A DNA stretch of 64,000 nt, from the NCBI GenBank assembly GCA_016124575.1, contig WGNM01000034.1:24718-88717 (forward strand). The letters are read 5' to 3'. Positions 53,035 to 61,638 of this stretch are shown piece after piece. Source of the DNA: Cryomorphaceae bacterium. Its GTDB lineage: Bacteria > Bacteroidota > Bacteroidia > Flavobacteriales_D > Sanyastnellaceae. The notes under the pieces were generated by a model. It worked only from the letters and a program-made list of their open reading frames with translations. It searched no databases and was not told the DNA's origin. The position numbers and the translations under genes are program-made. Every line of letters begins with the position of its first letter. The stretch's first letter is position 1.

Positions 53035-54138
53035 ATGCCCGCAGAAATTGAACATGCCTCAGAAGGGGTAAAACGGATACATTGCAGCAATTGTGGAGCA
53101 GAATTGAAATATGCTCCCGGTTCTGATTTCCTTATTTGCAACTACTGCGACACTCGAAACGAAATCGTTGATGCCGAAGTCGATATCAAGGAGTTCGATC
53201 TGAATGAATATTTGCGATCTGAAGCCGCAAAAGTTCCGCAAGGTGTGGTTGAAGCTCTGGAGTGTTCAACCTGTGGGGCTCACAATCCATTCGATGCCTC
53301 GAATGTAGGGAAGGAGTGTATGTTTTGTGGCGGACATCTGCTGACGAAAGATGCATCGAAAATTGATCAAATAAGGCCTCAAGCCTTGCTGCCGTTTAAC
53401 CTCGATCAGCGGGCAGCAATTGCGAAGTACCGCGAGTGGTTAAAAGGGTTGTGGTTCGCGCCCAATGATCTTCAGAAGATGCAAAATCTTCCCGATAAGG
53501 TGAAGGGTATTTACCTTCCTTTTTGGACGTTCGATGCCGATACACGAAGTTTCTACCATGGCGAAAGAGGCGTTGATCGCACTGTAGTTGAATCGTACGC
53601 TACAACAGTTGATGGTAAGAATGAAACACGCACGCGAACGAAGGTAGAAACCGATTGGTACCCCGCATCAGGAACCGTAGATCATTTTTTCGACGATGAA
53701 GTGGTAGTGGCACATACAGCCTTGCCTGAACAAAAAATTGATGCCCTACAACCATGGAATCTCACCGATATTCGTCCGTTTCACGATGACTACCTTCGCG
53801 GCTATCTCGTAGAGAGCTACGATATCGGTCTGGAAGAAGGATTCGCCGTAGGTAAAAAGCGCATTGACGCTGGCATTCGAGAATTGGTAAGAGCTGATAT
53901 TGGCGGCGATCGTCAACGTATTCACTCCATAGATTCTGAATACAACAATCTTACATTCAAGCATTTACTTTTACCGGTGTATGTCAACGCCTATCGGTTT
54001 AAAGGGAAGAGCTATACTTTTTTAGTCAACGGTCAAACGGGAAAGGTTATTGGAGATCGTCCGTACAGTGCTGTGAAAATAACTTTATTGGTTTTGGCTA
54101 TCCTTCTGGTAGTGGCTGTAATTGCCTATTTCGCTTGA
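53035..54138 (+). CDS. Zinc-ribbon membrane protein, partner of the SPFH protein
   Basis: 367 aa. Two zinc ribbons at the N-terminus: CSNCGAELKYAPGSDFLICNYC (about 17-38) and CSTCGAHNPFDASNVGKECMFC (about 75-98), as in TFIIB- or primosomal-type zinc fingers. The middle (~110-340) holds a domain with LPFNLDQRAAIAKYREWLKGLWFAPNDL, YLPFWTFDADTRSFYHGERG and a repeat of Tyr/Trp-rich strands, and the protein ends with one transmembrane helix (VKITLLVLAILLVVAVIAYF). This is the type annotated as 'zinc ribbon/TFIIB-type' in Bacteroidota next to SPFH genes. The function is unknown; coupling to the SPFH-GYF protein suggests a joint membrane role. Confidence 0.88.
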   Translation: MPAEIEHASEGVKRIHCSNCGAELKYAPGSDFLICNYCDTRNEIVDAEVDIKEFDLNEYLRSEAAKVPQGVVEALECSTCGAHNPFDASNVGKECMFCGGHLLTKDASKIDQIRPQALLPFNLDQRAAIAKYREWLKGLWFAPNDLQKMQNLPDKVKGIYLPFWTFDADTRSFYHGERGVDRTVVESYATTVDGKNETRTRTKVETDWYPASGTVDHFFDDEVVVAHTALPEQKIDALQPWNLTDIRPFHDDYLRGYLVESYDIGLEEGFAVGKKRIDAGIRELVRADIGGDRQRIHSIDSEYNNLTFKHLLLPVYVNAYRFKGKSYTFLVNGQTGKVIGDRPYSAVKITLLVLAILLVVAVIAYFA

Positions 54139-54274
54139 TAATCAGGGGTTAAGGATTTTTTATTGTTGCCATATAATAAAGGTAGAGATCAAACGTTAAA
54201 CTGTGTGAATACCCTTCCAGACTAATAGCGACAGGAATTTCGTAATTTCGCGCGCCAACTGGGTTGGTTACGAA

Positions 54275-55153
54275 ATGAAAACAACAAAACAACTCTCCTT
54301 ACTTTTGGCTTTCGCCTTGATGATGTCGTGCGATATCATCAATCCAGATGAACCCGCTCCGGCTTATCTGGTTATTGATTCTTATACTTTCGAAACTGAA
54401 TATGGCTCTGAGGGCACGAATTCTGAAAAGTTTTCGGAGATATGGGTATATGCAGGGGCCGAGTTTTTAGGAGCTTTTGAAGTGCCTTGTGTTGTCCCGA
54501 TTATTGCCAACGGCGCCACGCAACTGAGTCTGCGCCCGGGTATCAAGAACAACGGGATGTCGTCAACCCGACGCGCATATCCATTCATTCAGCCTTTCGA
54601 TATCAATATCGATATGTATCCACTTGAATTTGATACCATTCGGCCGGAGTTCAGATACCGGGAGAATTTGGTAATTAACAACCTCGAGGATTTTGAACAA
54701 GGATGCATTTTTACAGCAGAGTCGAGTTCACAATCGACCATGGAGCGAATCACGGATCCCGATATAGTATTCGAAGGAAATGGCTGCGGAGAAGGTCTGC
54801 TTCTCGATGGAGAAAATATACTGCGTGTGGTTTCCAATGAACAACAGTTGAACCTTCCTGCAAATAAGCTGACTTGGCTCGAAATGAACTACAAGTCGAA
54901 CAACTCGTTTGCAGTCGGATTGTACGCTGTTACTTCGGCGTCCATCGACAAAGAGTATCTGGTAATACTGAATCCAACAACCGATGAAACAGGTTTTGAT
55001 CAATGGAATAAGATATACATTGAAATGACTTCTGTAACTGGAACGTATGCCAACGCTTCTCACTTCGAAATGTTTATAGAGTGCATTCGCGATGGCTCAG
55101 TTGATGAGGTGAAACTTCATGTTGACAATATAAAAACGATTCATTTCGAATGA
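54275..55153 (+). CDS. Lipoprotein coupled to a sugar transferase
   Basis: 292 aa. Lipoprotein signal MKTTKQLSLLLAFALMMSCDII (lipobox LMMSC). The first half (YLVIDSYTFETEYGSEGTNSEKFSEIWVYAGAEFLGAFEVPCVVPII) looks like a beta-sandwich with a repeat-like AVVP/PCVVPI turn, and the second half (EDFEQGCIFTAESS...NNSFAVGLYAVTSASIDKEYLVILNPTTDETGFDQWNKIYIEMTSV) like a carbohydrate-binding-type jelly roll. No named family is recognised. It overlaps the polyprenyl sugar transferase gene by 4 nt (ATGA), so it is coupled to exopolysaccharide initiation and may be an envelope component of that pathway. A TAATTTCG element lies about 30 nt upstream. Confidence 0.82.
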   Translation: MKTTKQLSLLLAFALMMSCDIINPDEPAPAYLVIDSYTFETEYGSEGTNSEKFSEIWVYAGAEFLGAFEVPCVVPIIANGATQLSLRPGIKNNGMSSTRRAYPFIQPFDINIDMYPLEFDTIRPEFRYRENLVINNLEDFEQGCIFTAESSSQSTMERITDPDIVFEGNGCGEGLLLDGENILRVVSNEQQLNLPANKLTWLEMNYKSNNSFAVGLYAVTSASIDKEYLVILNPTTDETGFDQWNKIYIEMTSVTGTYANASHFEMFIECIRDGSVDEVKLHVDNIKTIHFE

Positions 55154-56562
55154 ATAAACGGTCGCAAGTACTTAAGTATCTGATTGCCGATTGGTTCAGT
55201 GCGTCGATCGCATGGATTATTCTATTTGTTTTCAGAAAAAAAGTTCTTGAATCCGACAAGTTTGGAATCCCTGTCCAGCTTGAATTCGACCAAAATTTCT
55301 TCCTCGGACTTCTTTTTATTCCAATTTTCTGGTTGTTGCTGTATGCCATGGTAGGACAGTACAATCAGATTTTCAGGCGACACCGATTAAAGGAAATCGG
55401 ACAGACATTGTGGATCTCCATTATTGGGGTATTGATCATCTTCTTTGTATTGATACTTGACGATCAAATCACCACTTACAAGAACTATTACCAATCATTA
55501 CTCGTGTTGTTTGCCTCACACTTCGGCCTGACAGTAGCATTTCGATTGCTGCTTACTACACGCACAGTGAAGCGCATCCACCGTGGAGAGTTTGGGTTCA
55601 ATACCATTGTGGTGGGAGGCAGTGATCGTGCCATGCAGATGTACGAAGAAATCAAAGCACTAAAGAAAAATCCAGGTTACAATTTCGTTGGGTTTGTCCG
55701 TGTAAACGGTAAAGATGACTTGCTCTCAAGCTACATGCCGTGCCTGGGCAAATACACTGATTTGCCGCCTCTCATAGCTCGCAAGAACATAGAAGAGGTG
55801 CTGCTTGCCATTGAGTCGTCAGACTACAAAGAAGTGGGCACAATTTTGAATATGCTTGAAGGCGAGGCAGTGGCTGTAAAAATCATTCCCGACATCCACG
55901 ATATCTTGCGCGGTTCGGTGAAAATGACTTCGATTTTTGGTACGCCACTCATCCAAATCAACAAAGAGATCATGCCGGCTTGGCAATTCTCGCTAAAGCG
56001 GATGATGGACATTGTCCTCTCTTTTGTTGCTGTTATCCTGTTGTTGCCAATCTACATAACCATCGGAATTCTGGTGAGGTTAAGTTCACCGGGCCCTGTG
56101 TTTTTTGTCCAAGAACGGGTAGGTCTGCACGGACGTCCGTTCAACATAATCAAGTTCAGAACCATGTACTATGATGCCGAGAAAGATGGACCACAACTTT
56201 CAAGTACATCAGACAGTCGCATCACCAAAATTGGTAAAGTGCTGCGCAAAACCAGAATGGATGAGCTGCCGCAGTTTTTCAATGTTATAAAAGGTGAAAT
56301 GGCCCTTGTTGGTCCTCGTCCGGAACGCCAATACTACATCGATCGCATCATGGCAAAAGCGCCTCATTACCGCCATTTGCACAAGGTTCGTCCGGGTATC
56401 ACGTCGTGGGGACAAGTCAAGTACGGTTATGCAGAAAATGTAGATCAGATGATTCAACGGTTGAAATACGACTTGTTGTACATCGAGAATATGTCGCTGG
56501 CAGTCGACATCAAAATACTTTTCTACACGATACTTATCGTTCTAAAAGGCAGCGGAAAATAG
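55150..56562 (+). CDS. Polyprenyl glycosylphosphotransferase (exopolysaccharide sugar transferase, WcaJ-like)
   Basis: 470 aa. Transfers a sugar phosphate from UDP-sugar to undecaprenyl phosphate, the first membrane step in exopolysaccharide or O-antigen assembly. N-terminal ~160 residues hold several transmembrane helices (four or five), residues ~160-270 form a CoA/Rossmann-like domain (NTIVVGGSDRAMQMYEEIKAL), and the C-terminal catalytic bacterial sugar transferase domain starts at KRMMDIVLSFVAVILLLPIYI (the anchored helix). Conserved: SPGPVFFVQERVG, FNIIKFRTMYYDAE, TRMDELPQFFNV, ALVGPRPER and RPGITSWGQV. It is translationally coupled to a lipoprotein upstream. The rest of the export machinery is not in the window. 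Confidence 0.95.
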   Translation: MNKRSQVLKYLIADWFSASIAWIILFVFRKKVLESDKFGIPVQLEFDQNFFLGLLFIPIFWLLLYAMVGQYNQIFRRHRLKEIGQTLWISIIGVLIIFFVLILDDQITTYKNYYQSLLVLFASHFGLTVAFRLLLTTRTVKRIHRGEFGFNTIVVGGSDRAMQMYEEIKALKKNPGYNFVGFVRVNGKDDLLSSYMPCLGKYTDLPPLIARKNIEEVLLAIESSDYKEVGTILNMLEGEAVAVKIIPDIHDILRGSVKMTSIFGTPLIQINKEIMPAWQFSLKRMMDIVLSFVAVILLLPIYITIGILVRLSSPGPVFFVQERVGLHGRPFNIIKFRTMYYDAEKDGPQLSSTSDSRITKIGKVLRKTRMDELPQFFNVIKGEMALVGPRPERQYYIDRIMAKAPHYRHLHKVRPGITSWGQVKYGYAENVDQMIQRLKYDLLYIENMSLAVDIKILFYTILIVLKGSGK

Positions 56563-56574
56563 CCTCTATTCTTT

Positions 56575-57990
56575 TCAGATAAAAAAGTAGCAGAACAAGC
56601 CGATCAGCAATGTCGAAATGATGTTGAGCAAAAACCCTGCGCGCGCCATTTGCGGAATGGTGATATCGCCACTGGCAAAAACAATAGCATTTGGTGGAGT
56701 CGCCATTGGCAGCATGAAAGCACAACTCGATGCAAGGGTGACGGGTATTGCAAAGATCAAAGGGTCGTGACCCATTTCAATAGCCAGCTCAGCAACAACA
56801 GGTAACATCAAAACGACAAGGGCCAAATTGCTCATAACCTCGGTAATAAAGAGCGCAAGTACAGCGAGAACGATGATGATGAGAAAAACATTGCCAGAAA
56901 AACTTCCAAGCTGAGCCACGATCACTGTAAGTAGTCCGCTTGATTTAAACCCATCTGCCAAAACCAGTCCACCACCAAACAACAACAAGATACCCCACGG
57001 AAGCTTTTTGGTGTCGTCCCATTCCAAAAGAGATTTTTTTTCTTTTCCTCCTGGAATGAGAAAAAGAGCAATTCCTGCCGCAATGGCTATGCTGGTGTCG
57101 TTTAGATCTACCACATTTTGGAAGTGCATGATGACATCCTTCAACATCCACAGCGCTGCTGTGAAAGCAAAAACCCAGAGCACTGCACGTTCACCATCCG
57201 TCATCTTCCCCAATTTGTCGCGTTCTGCTAGAATCAGTTCGTGTCCGCCTTCAATTTGTTCTTTGCCAAGTTTGTAAATCACTTTTGTTAGCACCAAGAA
57301 CACAGCCGTTAACAGGATCACAGTAAAAGGAAAGGCCAGCGCCATCCATTCTCCGAAACCCACTGTAACGCCGAAACTTTCAGAGAGAATTCCGGCCATG
57401 GCAGCATTGGGCGGTGTACCCACTAAGGTGGCCATGCCCCCACAATTGGCAGCGTAAGCGATGCCTAGAAGCAGCACCACCGCAAAGCTTTTCTTCTTCT
57501 TTTCGTCTGCAATTTTGTCTTTGAAAAGGGCGATGACACTTCCCGCTATCGGCAGCATCATCAACGTAGTGGCGGTATTTGAAATCCACATACTTAAAAA
57601 TGCTGTGGCAATCATAAAGCCAAGCACGATGCGGTTGGCTGAACTACCTGTAGCTAAAACGATATTGAGAGCTATACGCTTGTGAAGATTCCATTTTTCC
57701 ATCGCAAGTGCAACGAGGAAGCCCCCGAGAAACAGGTGGACATATTTGCTGCCATAGGGAGCAGATGCCTGATCGATGGTGAGCACACCTGTTAGTGGAA
57801 AGAGAACAAGTGGCAACAATGCAGCTACAGCCATGGGCACAGCTTCGGTGATCCACCAAGTGAGCATCCATGCAGCAATAGCAATTACTTTGGCGGCATC
57901 GGTTGAAAGCGACGCACCCTCGGCCATCATTAAAAATAGAAACAGAATTGGACCTCCAAAAAGGCCGAAGAGCTTGACTTTATTTGTCAT
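56575..57990 (-). CDS. DASS/SLC13-family sodium-coupled anion transporter
   Basis: 471 aa from ATG 57990 (MTNKVKLFGLFGGPILF). About 11-12 transmembrane helices. DASS motifs: the SNTATTLMMLP sodium/substrate site (SNT) in the first half, and CAFMLPMATPPNAIVFASGD (second SNT-like MATPPNA) in the second, plus TEAVPMAVAALLPLVLFPL. It imports dicarboxylates, citrate, sulfate or phosphate with Na+; the substrate is not decidable. It overlaps the end of the upstream gene (57987) by 4 nt, and the upstream gene encodes a secreted endonuclease/exonuclease/phosphatase-type enzyme, so its substrate may be released by that enzyme. Confidence 0.93.
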   Translation of the reverse strand: MTNKVKLFGLFGGPILFLFLMMAEGASLSTDAAKVIAIAAWMLTWWITEAVPMAVAALLPLVLFPLTGVLTIDQASAPYGSKYVHLFLGGFLVALAMEKWNLHKRIALNIVLATGSSANRIVLGFMIATAFLSMWISNTATTLMMLPIAGSVIALFKDKIADEKKKKSFAVVLLLGIAYAANCGGMATLVGTPPNAAMAGILSESFGVTVGFGEWMALAFPFTVILLTAVFLVLTKVIYKLGKEQIEGGHELILAERDKLGKMTDGERAVLWVFAFTAALWMLKDVIMHFQNVVDLNDTSIAIAAGIALFLIPGGKEKKSLLEWDDTKKLPWGILLLFGGGLVLADGFKSSGLLTVIVAQLGSFSGNVFLIIIVLAVLALFITEVMSNLALVVLMLPVVAELAIEMGHDPLIFAIPVTLASSCAFMLPMATPPNAIVFASGDITIPQMARAGFLLNIISTLLIGLFCYFFI

Positions 57991-58811
57991 AAACGAAATG
58001 AGATGAAAACTGGAAAATGGTCGGAAATGTAATAACCCCATTTTATTACCTCCTCAATGCAAATCCACTCAACGGGCACATTTGAGAATATATAATCGAT
58101 GCGATCTTGTGTCATTTGGTTGGTCTCGAAGGTCGAAAAAGTCGAAAAACTCGTCCGACACCGTTGCCGCGATGTGTAATACGTATCTGCCAAGGGCGGC
58201 GCATTGAGCAGTGTGTATGCAGGCATGCCTTCAACTTCATTGAAATCACCCATCACAAATGTAAAGTCTTCGGGGGCATTTACTGCAAAAGAGCGGATAA
58301 TGCGAGCTGCATTTACGCGCGCGGAATCGCCCACATGAGAAAAATGGGTGTTGATAATGCGCAACGTCTTGTTGGTTTGAATGTGCTGAAATATAGCAAT
58401 GGTTGCTATTCTTGGCAAATGAGCATCCCAGCCGCGGCTACCAACTTTTTTGTAGTCAGGTGACAGCCAAAGGGTTTCAAAATGTCGGAGATGCAAGGCA
58501 GTGGTATCGTAGTAAATCGGACAAAACTCACCAGCCAGTGCGCCGTCGTCGCGACCAACGCCCACCCATTTGTATTGAGGCAATCGTTCAGCAATGTCGG
58601 TTGCTTGATGGTACAACGCCTCTTGCACACCTACAATCTGACTGTATCGCATAACTGAAGCAACTTCGTCCTTTCTATCGGCCCACAGCAGCGGGTCGCT
58701 GGCGTTGTCGTACCTGACATTGAAAGTCATGATTTGCAACTCGTGTTGACCAAGAGCAACATCCGCTGTGTAAAGCGAAAGAAAGAGAATGAGGAGGCTA
58801 CTTATCTTCAT
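57987..58811 (-). CDS. Secreted endonuclease/exonuclease/phosphatase-family protein
   Basis: 274 aa from ATG 58811 (MKISSLLILFLSLYTADVALGQ), which gives a clean signal peptide; the frame is open upstream over rlmD's start but is not supported. EEP-fold metal-dependent phosphoesterase: metal and catalytic residues are visible as MTFNVRYDN (Asn), GVQEAL (Glu), NTHFSHVGDSARVNAA (His), FVMGDFNEVEGMP (Asp, Asn) and ISDHFPV (Asp-His). The text LQIMTFNVRYDNA... and DRIDYIF is typical of the secreted nuclease/phosphodiesterase or sphingomyelinase-type group. Substrate uncertain. Coupled (ATGA overlap) to the DASS transporter. Confidence 0.92.
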   Translation of the reverse strand: MKISSLLILFLSLYTADVALGQHELQIMTFNVRYDNASDPLLWADRKDEVASVMRYSQIVGVQEALYHQATDIAERLPQYKWVGVGRDDGALAGEFCPIYYDTTALHLRHFETLWLSPDYKKVGSRGWDAHLPRIATIAIFQHIQTNKTLRIINTHFSHVGDSARVNAARIIRSFAVNAPEDFTFVMGDFNEVEGMPAYTLLNAPPLADTYYTSRQRCRTSFSTFSTFETNQMTQDRIDYIFSNVPVEWICIEEVIKWGYYISDHFPVFISFRL

Positions 58812-58929
58812 CAAAGCAAATGTGAGGAATGTATTTTCTACTACCAAATGATACAATCGCCCGAGGCCAACCATTTTTTCTGATTTAGGCTTCAAGATAC
58901 GCCATGCAATGCGTTCCTTTGCATCCATT

Positions 58930-60369
58930 ATGGCAGCGAAAGTAAAACGAGAATTTAAACGAGGCGAAGTATTGACGGTGCGAATCGTTGATGTAGCTTT
59001 TGGTGGCAAAGGAGTAGCTAAAATCCCTACTGAGAAAGGCGATTTTACGGTGTTTGTGATGAACACTTTACCCGGACAACTTGTGCAAGCGCGTGTTGAT
59101 TCTTGCAAATCGCGCTATGCGGAATGCAAACTCGACAAAGTGTTGGAGCCAGCGCCTGAAGAGGTTGTGAACGATTTTCAAGCCATTCCCGGTGCACCTT
59201 ATGCACGGTTGCCGATTGAGATTCAATTGAAGTACAAGGAGCGAACTGCTTTGGATGTATATCGCAAAATTGGTTTGATTGAGAATCTCGATGGGGTATA
59301 TTCAGGATTGATGGCTTCACCGGAAGTTTGGCACTACCGAAACAAGATGGAATACTCTTTTTCGGCCATCGGTTTTGATCATGCTAAGCAAGAAGAATTC
59401 GATGGTTTTGCTCTCGGATTTAAACACCGTGGCACGTGGTGGGTAGTGGAGAATTTGGATGCCGACAGTGGCTTGTTTGATGCTGAGGTAGAAGGGAAGT
59501 TGAAGCTGCTTCGTGAATGGTGCGAGAAAACTGGCTTTCCGGCCTGGCATCCACCCAAAAGAGAAGGGTTTTTTAGGTTTTTTGTCGTACGCAAAAGCTT
59601 CGCTGCAAACAAATTACTCATTAATCTAGTTACCACATCCGATAATCTGTCATCGTTCGACCGTCAGGGATTTGTAGATAAATGTCTCGAATTGTGGGGC
59701 GATCGTGTTCAAGGTATTTTGCATACCATCAACGACGATCGGGGTGAGCGTGTAGAAGCTAGGGAAGGCAATAGCAAAGTGGTTTATGGTGAGCTGAAAA
59801 TAAAAGAGCGCATCAACGACCTGGATTTTTCGATCAGCATGTCGAGCTTTTTCCAAACCAACCCGAAAAGCGCAGAAAAACTATATGACCTCGCCGTTTC
59901 TTGGGCTGGTGATACAGCGCACGAAGGCTATTTGATGGATTTGTTTTGCGGCACGGGAACCATTGGACAACTGTTGGCTCGTGGAACGGGGAGAAATATC
60001 ATCGGGGTCGACATTGTTGAAAGCGCCATTGAAGACGCGAAGCAGAACGCACGAGAAAACGGAGTTGAGAACGTTAGCTTTCACGCCGCTGATGTCGGCA
60101 AGTTTTTGGTCGAATTTCCTGAGTATGCTGGTAAAATTGCAACCATTGTATTGGATCCTCCACGCGGGGGTATCGCTCCCAAGTCGTTGAAGAAGATCAT
60201 CGCCCTGGGTGCGCCGCGCATCATATATGTATCGTGCAACCCTGCTACCCAAGCTCGCGATATTTTGACATTGAGAGAAGATGGCTACGAATTGTTGAAT
60301 TTGAAGTTGGTAGATCAGTTTCCCCATACATCACACGTTGAAGCGGTGGCCTTATTTGAGAAGAAATGA
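58930..60369 (+). CDS. rlmD: 23S rRNA (uracil1939-C5)-methyltransferase RlmD-type
   Basis: 479 aa from ATG 58930 (MAAKVKREFKRGEVLTV). TRAM-type RNA-binding domain in residues 1-65 (GEVLTVRIVDVAFGGKGVAK), then the TrmA/RlmD methyltransferase core. Motifs: SMSSFFQTNPKSAEKLYDLA, SAM motif I DLFCGTGTIGQLLARG, IVLDPPRGGIAPKSLKK and the catalytic-Cys motif YVSCNPATQARD. The Fe-S cluster cysteines expected around residue 80-95 (C-x5-CGGC in E. coli RlmD) are absent; the sequence there reads VNDFQAIPGAPYARL. A small TPMT-family methyltransferase gene overlaps its stop by 4 nt. RlmD versus another U54/U747/U1939 specificity cannot be decided. Confidence 0.9.
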   Translation: MAAKVKREFKRGEVLTVRIVDVAFGGKGVAKIPTEKGDFTVFVMNTLPGQLVQARVDSCKSRYAECKLDKVLEPAPEEVVNDFQAIPGAPYARLPIEIQLKYKERTALDVYRKIGLIENLDGVYSGLMASPEVWHYRNKMEYSFSAIGFDHAKQEEFDGFALGFKHRGTWWVVENLDADSGLFDAEVEGKLKLLREWCEKTGFPAWHPPKREGFFRFFVVRKSFAANKLLINLVTTSDNLSSFDRQGFVDKCLELWGDRVQGILHTINDDRGERVEAREGNSKVVYGELKIKERINDLDFSISMSSFFQTNPKSAEKLYDLAVSWAGDTAHEGYLMDLFCGTGTIGQLLARGTGRNIIGVDIVESAIEDAKQNARENGVENVSFHAADVGKFLVEFPEYAGKIATIVLDPPRGGIAPKSLKKIIALGAPRIIYVSCNPATQARDILTLREDGYELLNLKLVDQFPHTSHVEAVALFEKK

Positions 60370-60947
60370 GTTTAGATAAATCGTATTGGAGTGAGCGGTG
60401 GGAGCACGGACAAACCGGCTGGGACATTGGACATGCGTCACGTTTTTTGATTGAGGCGGCCAAGAACTTTCCGAAGGAAACGAAGATTTTAATACCCGGA
60501 TGTGGCAGTGGTTGGGAAGCCGAGGCCCTTTTTAGAAGCGGATATACGCAGGTACATGTTGTGGATATCGTTGATGTCCCTCTTTTAAAATTCAAACAAC
60601 TCGTTCCCGACTTTCCTTCTGAACAACTGATATGTGGAGATTTTTTCGCCTTAAGCGGCGGATATGAATTGATCTTGGAGCAGACCTTCTTTTGTGCCTT
60701 GGATCCATCGATGCGACAACAATATGCAGAAAAAATGCACGAATTGTTGTTGCCGAACGGGGTGTTAACTGGCCTGCTTTTCGACTTCCCGCTTACCAAT
60801 GAAGGTCCACCTTTTGGAGGAAGTGTAGAAGAGTATTTGGGTTATTTCGAAGGACTCTTCACCATCGAAGAGATGAAAAAAACAGATTTGTCTATTCCCC
60901 CACGAGCAGGACGAGAATTGGGATTCCGCTTGCGGAAAAATGCTTAA
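60366..60947 (+). CDS. TPMT-family SAM-dependent methyltransferase
   Basis: 193 aa. Opens SYWSERWEHGQTGWDIGHASRFL, the thiopurine methyltransferase family start (the W-xR..xGxTGWD pattern), followed by SAM motif I LIPGCGSGWEAEALF, VVDIVDVPLLKFK and EQTFFCALDPSMR. Such proteins methylate thiols, halides or small sulfur or selenium compounds. It overlaps rlmD by 4 nt, so the two methyltransferases are co-translated, and the gene for a phosphoribosyltransferase follows 12 nt later. Confidence 0.92.
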   Translation: MSLDKSYWSERWEHGQTGWDIGHASRFLIEAAKNFPKETKILIPGCGSGWEAEALFRSGYTQVHVVDIVDVPLLKFKQLVPDFPSEQLICGDFFALSGGYELILEQTFFCALDPSMRQQYAEKMHELLLPNGVLTGLLFDFPLTNEGPPFGGSVEEYLGYFEGLFTIEEMKKTDLSIPPRAGRELGFRLRKNA

Positions 60948-60959
60948 TTTCGCTGTGAT

Positions 60960-61469
60960 ATGCCAACCAAAGAACGCACACAGATTTTAGATCACTGGGA
61001 GATAGACCAGAAGATTCGCCGCATGGCTCATGAGATTTACGAAGATCACTACAAAGAGAAATCGTTGGTGGTGGTTGGCGTGAAAGATCAAGGAGTGATT
61101 GTTGCCAAGCGTTTAGTTGAAGAACTGCGCGCCATATCTTCGCTAGAGATTGAAGTGATGGAGTTGGATATGCACAAAGACCAACCCTTGAAGCACGACA
61201 TCCACCTTTCTGGAGATTTATCTGGTCTTAAAAGCAAAGTGGTATTGGTTGTCGACGACGTTTTGAACAGCGGTCGCACCCTCATTTACGGTGTCCGCTT
61301 CTTGCTTGCCGCTGGTCCAAAATCTCTTCGCACAGTAGTTTTGGTAGACCGCATCCACCGGACCTTCCCCATCAGAGCAGATTATGTAGGCCTCACTTTA
61401 TCGACCAATATCAAAGAGCACATTGAGGTTGAGATGGCTGGAAAACAGCACGCTGCCTACATTCAATAA
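60960..61469 (+). CDS. Phosphoribosyltransferase (PyrR/Hpt-like)
   Basis: 169 aa. Type I phosphoribosyltransferase with PRPP-binding loop VVLVVDDVLNSGRTLIYGV and the upstream LVVVGVKDQGVIVAKRL. The closing ADYVGLTLSTNIKEHIEVEM is PyrR-like. It could regulate pyrimidine operons (PyrR with uracil phosphoribosyltransferase activity) or be a salvage hypoxanthine-guanine type enzyme. No PyrR-binding attenuator is seen near pyrD. It ends a short run with rlmD and the TPMT gene, followed by tRNA-Arg. Confidence 0.9.
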   Translation: MPTKERTQILDHWEIDQKIRRMAHEIYEDHYKEKSLVVVGVKDQGVIVAKRLVEELRAISSLEIEVMELDMHKDQPLKHDIHLSGDLSGLKSKVVLVVDDVLNSGRTLIYGVRFLLAAGPKSLRTVVLVDRIHRTFPIRADYVGLTLSTNIKEHIEVEMAGKQHAAYIQ

Positions 61470-61509
61470 CTCAAGGATATTAATTCATCCCTATTTTAAG
61501 AAAATCAAC

Positions 61510-61517
61510 TATTTTTG
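61510..61517 (+). promoter_or_regulatory. -7 box of tRNA-Arg
   Basis: TATTTTTG matches TAnnTTTG and ends 7 nt before the mature tRNA 5' end, fixing where transcription is expected to start relative to this box. Confidence 0.65.
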
Positions 61518-61524
61518 CGCCCGC

Positions 61525-61597
61525 GGTCCCGTAGCTCAGCTGGATAGAGCATCTCACTTCTAATGAGACGGTCACAGGTTCGAATCCTGTCGGGATC
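61525..61597 (+). tRNA. tRNA-Arg (anticodon TCT)
   Basis: Full cloverleaf: acceptor GGTCCCG/CGGGATC, D-arm GCTCAGCTGGATAGAGC, anticodon stem TCTCA/TGAGA with loop CTTCTAA (TCT), T-arm ACAGG-TTCGAAT-CCTGT, discriminator A at 61598, no encoded CCA. Promoter box 7 nt upstream, terminator from 61611. A tRNA gene followed by repeats, a regulatory pair and an IS suggests an integration hotspot. Confidence 0.96.
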
Positions 61598-61610
61598 ACT
61601 AAGAAAGCAA

Positions 61611-61638
61611 AAACAACCCCGCCCAAGCGGGGTTGTTT
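61611..61638 (+). terminator. Terminator of tRNA-Arg
   Basis: AAACAACCCCG pairs perfectly with CGGGGTTGTTT (61628-61638) across a 6-nt loop, 13 nt after the tRNA. Confidence 0.85.
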
